Translations under genes and position numbers: made by a program
Notes under the pieces: model-generated
What the model was told of the DNA's origin: nothing
Seen by the model: only the letters and a program-made list of their open reading frames with translations
Database searches by the model: none
NCBI GenBank assembly: GCA_018268955.1
Contig: JAFDVO010000003.1
Coordinates: 202,580 to 266,579 of the forward strand
From: Acidobacteriota bacterium
GTDB lineage: Bacteria > Acidobacteriota > Vicinamibacteria > Vicinamibacterales > CAVVIG01
Reading direction: 5' to 3'
Length of the DNA: 64,000 bases
Part shown: in pieces, positions 59,411 to 64,000 of the stretch
Position numbering within the stretch: position 1 is the first letter of the stretch
Layout of the letters: each line of letters opens with the position of its first letter

Positions 59411-60337
59411 ATGCCCAGACGCCTGCACGTTTCGCTGTTCGCCACCGCCGCCCTCGTCACGTCGCTCGGCTACGCCACGTTGTCCGCGCAGCTCTCGCCG
59501 ACGGCCGAGTGGGCGACCCACGCGCAGAATCAGTACCAGGTCATCCCCAACGTCACCTACCTGACCGCGAACGGCTTCGAGGCCAAGCTCGACGTCTATC
59601 GTCGGCGCGACGTGCAGACGCCGCAGCCGACGCTCGTCTTCTACCACGGCGGCGGCTGGATCGGCGGGACGAAGGAATCGTCCTTCATGTCCGTGATGCC
59701 CTGGCTCGAGATGGGCTGGAACGTCGTCAACGTCGAGTACAGGATGGCGCGCGTCTCCCCGGCGCCTGCCGCGGTCGAGGACGCGCAGTGTGCGCTGAAG
59801 TTCGTCGTGAACCGCGCGAAGGACTACAACATCGACACGTCGAAGATCGTGCTGAGCGGTGAATCGGCCGGCGGCCACCTGTCGCTGACCACTGGCATGA
59901 TCCCGGCGAGCGCCGGGTTCACCAACCTCTGTGCGGCCGGCGGCTTCACGGGCAACGACGTCTCGGTGCCGAAGGTCGCCGCGATCATCAACTGGTACGG
60001 CATCACGGACGTGAACGACATGCTCGCCGGGCCGAATGCGCGTGCCTACGCGGTGCAGTGGCTTGGCTCGATCCCGAACCGGGACGCCATCGCGAAGAGC
60101 GTCTCGCCACTGACCTACGTCCGCGCGGATCTGCCGCCCATCCTCAGCATCCAGGGCGACGCGGACCCCATCGTTCCCTACTCACAGAACGTGCGGTTGA
60201 CCGATGCGCTGAAGAAAGCGGGCGCTAAGACCGAGCTGTTCACGATTCCCGGCGGGGGACACGGCAACTTCAAGGCTGACGAGCGGTCACGCGCCTACGC
60301 GAAGATCCGCGAGTTCCTCAACGCCAACGGATTGTAG
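59411..60337 (+). CDS. Secreted alpha/beta hydrolase (BD-FAE/HSL-like esterase)
   Basis: A 308-residue esterase with a signal peptide (LFATAALVTSLGYATLSAQ). The oxyanion motif HGGGWIGG, the nucleophile Ser in GESAGGH, the Asp in QGDADPIVP and the His in GGGHGNF make a complete catalytic set. The family cleaves carboxyl esters such as acetyl groups on polysaccharides or small acyl esters; the substrate is unknown. GAGGAG 6 bases before the ATG at 59411 fixes the start. It stands alone between ftsH and the convergent Hsp70 gene. Confidence 0.9.
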   Translation: MPRRLHVSLFATAALVTSLGYATLSAQLSPTAEWATHAQNQYQVIPNVTYLTANGFEAKLDVYRRRDVQTPQPTLVFYHGGGWIGGTKESSFMSVMPWLEMGWNVVNVEYRMARVSPAPAAVEDAQCALKFVVNRAKDYNIDTSKIVLSGESAGGHLSLTTGMIPASAGFTNLCAAGGFTGNDVSVPKVAAIINWYGITDVNDMLAGPNARAYAVQWLGSIPNRDAIAKSVSPLTYVRADLPPILSIQGDADPIVPYSQNVRLTDALKKAGAKTELFTIPGGGHGNFKADERSRAYAKIREFLNANGL

Positions 60338-60352
60338 GAACTCAGACAAAGC

Positions 60353-60432
60353 TCCACCACGGAGGGCACGGAGAACGCGGAGCTACACGGTTGCCAATGG
60401 AATCTCGGCGACCTCCGCGTGCTCCGCGGTGG
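60353..60432. repeat. Inverted nonamer element (CACGGAG type)
   Basis: The left arm has ACCACGGAG, GGCACGGAG, AACGCGGAG; the right arm (60411-60432) has CTCCGCG and GCTCCGCGGTGG on the other strand. It lies between convergent genes and is close to the element at 21793. Confidence 0.7.
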
Positions 60433-60463
60433 CGCGCTGCGGTCCCGCAACGCGTTTACGAAT

Positions 60464-61744
60464 TCATTGCTCCGTGCGCGCCCTGAGAGCGAGTCCGGTG
60501 GCTACTGACGTGAGCTCGTGCCCACCCGTAATCGTCGCCGTCGGGAACAGGCGCGTGAAGATCGCCCGCACCGCGGGAACGAACGACGAGCCGCCCGTCA
60601 GGAAGACGGTGTCGATCGCCTCGTGAGAGAGACGCGCCCGAGCGAAGAGCTGTTCGACCGAGCGCTCGATGAGCTGCAGGTCGCGCCGGAGCCAGTGCTC
60701 GAACGCCTCGCGCGCCACGTGCGAGCGCACCGCGTAGCCGTCGATGTCGAACCGCAGGTCGGCCTCCACGGTCGACGACAGGGCGATCTTCGTCGCATTC
60801 ACCTGCTCGTGCAGTTCATAACCGAGATCCTCCTCGATGAGGTGGAGGAGCGCGGCTACGGCCTGCTTCGCCGTTGACGTCCGCTCGATTCGTCGAAGCA
60901 TCTCCAGCGTTTCGCCCGCCTTCAGGAACGAGAGGTGATGCCAGCGTTCGAGCCGCGAGTAGATCCACTCCGGCATCGGCAGCACCTTGTCCGGGGGCGA
61001 GAGATAGTCGGATCCCTTGCCGAGTTGCGGCGCCACCGCATGACGCACGATCGCCCGGTCGAACGCGTCACCGGCGACCGCCACGCCGTCGTTGCCGAGA
61101 ATGGCGACCCCTCTGCCCGGGGTGGTGGCCGGCTCCAGCGCCAGGATCGAGAAGTCGCTGGTGCCGCCGCCGAAGTCGCCAATCAGCACGGTCGCTGGCT
61201 CGGTGAGCCGCTGCTGATAGGCGTACGCTGCAGCTACCGGCTCGTACTCGAACTCGAAGTCGGTCACGCCTGCCAGCGCGAGTGCCTCACGCATCCGCTC
61301 GAGTGCGAGCGCATCGTGCTCCTCGCTTCGCGCGACGGTGAAGTGGACCGGCCGTCCGATGACCGCGCGATGGGGCAACTCTCCCAGGTCCTGAGCCGCC
61401 GCGTGGAGCAGGCGCTGCAGGATCATCGCGATGAGCTGCGGCAGCGTCCGCTGCCGCCCGCCAATCATCGTTCCCGTAAACCCCGCATCGCCGAGGTAGG
61501 CCTTCAACGATTGAAGGAACCGGCCCTTGTGCGGAGCCTGCCGGTACCGCTCGACCGCTGCAGGACCGGCGAACGCCGATTCGGCACCGCGCACCGGCTT
61601 CGGATCGAAGTAGAGGATCGACCGGAACGTGTCCGTGCTGCCGTGTGCGGAGGGGAAGCGTGCAAGCCGCGGGGCGCCCCGCCCATCAGCCAGGGCAACT
61701 GCGCTGTTCGTTGTGCCGAAGTCGAGACCGAGTGCTGCAGCCAA
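60464..61744 (-). CDS. Hsp70 family protein (YegD-like)
   Basis: A 426-residue Hsp70-type ATPase: LGLDFGTTNSAVAL (phosphate 1), DFGGGTSDFSILAL (phosphate 2) and VFLTGGSSFVPAVR (adenosine). It stops at the end of the nucleotide-binding fold and has no DnaK-type substrate domain, as in the YegD group. Its clients are unknown. The start is taken as TTG at 61744, just after the stop of the upstream membrane protein, because homology starts at once (MAAALGLDFGTT); a GTG at 61822 would overlap that gene by 68 bases. Confidence 0.85.
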   Translation of the reverse strand: MAAALGLDFGTTNSAVALADGRGAPRLARFPSAHGSTDTFRSILYFDPKPVRGAESAFAGPAAVERYRQAPHKGRFLQSLKAYLGDAGFTGTMIGGRQRTLPQLIAMILQRLLHAAAQDLGELPHRAVIGRPVHFTVARSEEHDALALERMREALALAGVTDFEFEYEPVAAAYAYQQRLTEPATVLIGDFGGGTSDFSILALEPATTPGRGVAILGNDGVAVAGDAFDRAIVRHAVAPQLGKGSDYLSPPDKVLPMPEWIYSRLERWHHLSFLKAGETLEMLRRIERTSTAKQAVAALLHLIEEDLGYELHEQVNATKIALSSTVEADLRFDIDGYAVRSHVAREAFEHWLRRDLQLIERSVEQLFARARLSHEAIDTVFLTGGSSFVPAVRAIFTRLFPTATITGGHELTSVATGLALRARTEQ

Positions 61745-61754
61745 GCCCTCGATC

Positions 61755-62723
61755 TTACGTGATGACGGCTTCCCGGACAGGCTCTCGACGACCGAAATGG
61801 CGTTGCACCGCGGCGACCTCACCGCTCCAGAACGCCAGCTTCGTGAACACCCGTGCGGCGATGTAGGCCTGGCTCACGACGAGGCCGAACCACATGGTCC
61901 AGTCGGCGCTGCCAGCGCCCGGCGCCACGAGGAAGTAGGCCGCGAACACGCAGCCGAGCAGCAGCACGTTCAGCGCATAGACGCCGATCGCCAGCAGCGG
62001 CCGCATGCTGATGAAGACGATGGCGCTCGAGAGCGACCCCAGCACGCTGTGCCGATCTTCGATCACCATGCGAACCTTCGCGAAATCGAACAGCAGGTTC
62101 ACCGCCGCGACGACCCCGAAGAACACGATATACAGCGCAAGGCGGACGACGAACGCGGTCCGCTCGACCGTCATGTCACGCGTGACGACGCCAAAGACGT
62201 CGTCCAGCAGCGTGGCGTGAAGCCCGAAGAAGAGAGCGCCGTACACGACAGCTGAGACGATCGCGAGGCGGACCATGCGGCCCGAACAGGCGCCGCACGT
62301 GGCGAGGAACTGTCGCGCGTGCACGGGCCGATCGGCCGCGAGACGGACGATCACGCCTGGCGTGACGAACCAGACCACCCCCAGGAACACGAGCCCGGCC
62401 ACGACGGCAGGGATGGGCCTCGAACCCGTATCCGCGAGGGCGCTGGTGTTGTCGAGCACCGTTGCGAACCCAATGACATCCGGTCGAAGTGACTTGCCGA
62501 GTTCGCCAGACGAGCCGCGGAACTCCTCCATCCATATCTGGTTCACGCCGTCCGCTGCGGCATCTGCCTCGAGGCTCTGGTCCAGGTGATTGATGATCGC
62601 GTCCCGCATCGCGAGCATGGGCGGGAGCGACGCGGCCAGCGTGCAGAGCCAGACGAGGATCACCAGTGCCGGCGCGCGCCTGACACGGCGGAGCCCATCG
62701 ACCCACGCGGACACTGCGCTCAC
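61755..62723 (-). CDS. Membrane protein of unknown function, linked to M1 peptidase
   Basis: A 322-residue protein with about six hydrophobic helices (ALVILVWLCTLAASLPPMLA; VVAGLVFLGVVWFVTPGVIV; LYIVFFGVVAAVNLLFDF; LLAIGVYALNVLLLGCVFAAYF) and a soluble loop between helices 1 and 2 (residues ~45-95). The family is not recognised. The GTG at 62723 overlaps the stop of the M1 peptidase (GTGA), so the two are translationally coupled and probably work together at the membrane; the M1 protein ends in a hydrophobic tail that could contact it. Confidence 0.75.
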   Translation of the reverse strand: MSAVSAWVDGLRRVRRAPALVILVWLCTLAASLPPMLAMRDAIINHLDQSLEADAAADGVNQIWMEEFRGSSGELGKSLRPDVIGFATVLDNTSALADTGSRPIPAVVAGLVFLGVVWFVTPGVIVRLAADRPVHARQFLATCGACSGRMVRLAIVSAVVYGALFFGLHATLLDDVFGVVTRDMTVERTAFVVRLALYIVFFGVVAAVNLLFDFAKVRMVIEDRHSVLGSLSSAIVFISMRPLLAIGVYALNVLLLGCVFAAYFLVAPGAGSADWTMWFGLVVSQAYIAARVFTKLAFWSGEVAAVQRHFGRREPVREAVIT

Positions 62724-64000
62724 GCGAACAGGCCCCAGGTGAGCAGCGCATCCTGTAGCCACACGAGCCACTTCAGGCTCCACTTCGTGGCTGCATCGGC
62801 CGCGCGCGGTTCGCGCGTGCGCGAGTTGTTCGTGAAGTTCACGTCGAGCAGCAGCTGCCGCTCCGGATCGACAACGGCGGAACGGACCGCTGTCGGCTTC
62901 ACGTAGGTGAACTCACGCCAGCGCCCCTCGCCGTTCCAGTGTTCTGTCACTTCGTCGCCGTTCTCGAACGTGACCTGCACGTCCACCGGGAAGACACCGT
63001 CACCGAGCCTGCGGACCACGACGGTCGACTCCTGTTGCCCGTCGCGTGGCTGCACGTCGATGTCGCCAACGCTGTAGTCGAACACCGCGGACTGCCTGTA
63101 GGTCTGGTCGAGGAACCGGCTGACGTCCTTGTCCGTGCTTGCCTGAATGTTCGCCAGCGCCTCAGCCGGCACCGGGTGCCTGAATGCCCCGGCGCGGAAC
63201 GTGTTGCTCAGCGCGTGCTGCAGCGCGTCCCAGCCGAGCCAGGTCTCCAGCGTGGTCAGCCACACGGCCGGCTTGTCATAGGCGAAGTAGCGGACCGTGT
63301 CCTGCCGCTGTCGATACGACGGCGTGCTCATGGCGTCTTCGGTGGCGCCGCGACGATAGGCCGACACGCGGTCGTTCTCGAGCTGGAGCCGGATGTCCCG
63401 GAACGTCCAGGGCACGAAGCCCCCGAAGTAGTACCGATCGAGGTACACGTCCGGATAGTCCGCGTGCATGGCGCGCGCGGTCGCGAACGTGTTGATCCCC
63501 TCGTCCATCCACGCGTGCTCGAACTCATTGGTGCCGACGATGCCGTACCAGAACTGGTGGCCGGCTTCGTGGATGGTCACCTCCTCCGGCGTCGACATCG
63601 TCGTCTCGCGACTGATCAGCCACTGCGTGCCGGCGGTGAACAGCGTCGGGTACTCCATCCCGCCCGTGTCGCTCTGGAAGGCGGGATCGACGATGGTGAT
63701 GTGGTCGTACGGGTACGGACCGAACCAGGTGCCGTATCGACGAAGCGCACTGCGTGTAGCGGCGAAGTGGCGCTCGGCCTGAGGCAGATGCTCGGGCTGC
63801 ATCAGCAGGCGCATGTCGACCGCAGGAAGGCCGCGCTCTTCGAAGCGTGCAGTCCGCTCAACGAAGTCCGGGCTCGTCGTCCAGGCGAAGTCGTGCACAT
63901 CCTCCTGCACATAGCGATGCGTCGTCGTGCCGTTGGGGTTCGTGGTGCGTGACTGCTCGCGCCCTGTGGCGCCGACGACCCAGCCGGTCGGCACCGTCAT
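62720..64000 (-). CDS. M1-family zinc metallopeptidase, N-terminal part outside window
   Basis: At least 426 C-terminal residues of a gluzincin aminopeptidase. The zinc site HEAGHQFWYGIVGTNEFEHA(W)MDEG gives HExxH and the distal Glu of the M1 family, and DTGGMEYPTLF resembles the GxMEN exopeptidase motif, with EYP in place of EN. TVPTGWVVGATG at the window edge is an internal M1 segment, so the gene continues past 64000. The C-terminus (WSLKWLVWLQDALLTWGLF) is hydrophobic and may anchor the protein. It heads a run with the membrane protein and the Hsp70 gene. Confidence 0.9.
   Translation of the reverse strand: MTVPTGWVVGATGREQSRTTNPNGTTTHRYVQEDVHDFAWTTSPDFVERTARFEERGLPAVDMRLLMQPEHLPQAERHFAATRSALRRYGTWFGPYPYDHITIVDPAFQSDTGGMEYPTLFTAGTQWLISRETTMSTPEEVTIHEAGHQFWYGIVGTNEFEHAWMDEGINTFATARAMHADYPDVYLDRYYFGGFVPWTFRDIRLQLENDRVSAYRRGATEDAMSTPSYRQRQDTVRYFAYDKPAVWLTTLETWLGWDALQHALSNTFRAGAFRHPVPAEALANIQASTDKDVSRFLDQTYRQSAVFDYSVGDIDVQPRDGQQESTVVVRRLGDGVFPVDVQVTFENGDEVTEHWNGEGRWREFTYVKPTAVRSAVVDPERQLLLDVNFTNNSRTREPRAADAATKWSLKWLVWLQDALLTWGLFA

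Noticed and set aside
19296-60432. CRISPR array
   Set aside because: Units are 7-9 bases, adjoining and degenerate, with no unique spacers and no cas genes.
1-64000. tRNA, rRNA or riboswitch genes
   Set aside because: Reading the gaps for T-loop and CCA-end patterns, and upstream of thiS/thiG for a TPP riboswitch, showed none I could support. A covariance-model search would be decisive.

Overview
The window is GC-rich chromosomal DNA from a Gram-negative bacterium. A TonB-dependent receptor, an O-antigen ligase/polymerase, a Wzx-like flippase and a Spy/CpxP-like periplasmic protein imply an outer membrane. The mix of genes (Glk-type glucokinase, NAD-type isocitrate dehydrogenase, PRODH, a fused NfnAB-like flavoprotein, an acyl-ligase/ACP/PlsC fusion, M1, M16 and M18 peptidases) would fit Acidobacteriota, perhaps Vicinamibacteria. 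That placement is inference from gene style, not from a marker gene. I see no rRNA, tRNA, CRISPR array, insertion sequence or prophage gene.

Region 1 (1-19295) is a surface-polysaccharide locus. It holds a truncated GDP-mannose 4,6-dehydratase, a nucleotide-sugar 6-dehydrogenase, an O-antigen ligase/polymerase, three GT4 and three GT2 glycosyltransferases, an asparagine synthase-like amidotransferase, a flippase, an FkbM methyltransferase, a large GT-C-like membrane protein and a WecA-type sugar-phosphate transferase fused to a CapD-like region. Many junctions overlap by 4 bases. Together they would supply sugars, start lipid-linked synthesis, extend and decorate the glycan, flip it and polymerise or ligate it.

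Region 2 (19410-32280) has thiG and thiS separated by a GT-C-like gene, a DUF3108 protein, the fused flavoprotein, a RES/Xre toxin-antitoxin pair with a readable promoter and candidate operator, glucokinase, a BRCT-TPR protein, and an infA-DEAD helicase-small zinc protein operon with a terminator.

Region 3 (32281-49283) is mostly housekeeping: a lipid-activating fusion enzyme, M18 and M16 peptidases, ClpP, a Ca2+/H+ exchanger, CCA-adding enzyme, two short-chain dehydrogenase-like proteins, PRODH, a PlsB-like acyltransferase and isocitrate dehydrogenase.

Region 4 (49310-64000) carries transketolase, a Spy-like protein divergent from an OmpR-type regulator, a DUF72 protein, a TonB receptor, FtsH, a secreted esterase, and a three-gene set (M1 peptidase cut by the window end, membrane protein, Hsp70).

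Two non-coding themes stand out. From about 19.3 kb to 60.4 kb most intergenic gaps contain degenerate arrays with a strict 7-, 8- or 9-base period, often in inverted pairs. Several genes terminate inside these arrays and one array lies in frame inside a gene; the polysaccharide locus has almost none. Second, several divergent gene pairs share a near-palindromic -10 element placed only 6-12 bases from a start codon, suggesting bidirectional, (nearly) leaderless transcription.
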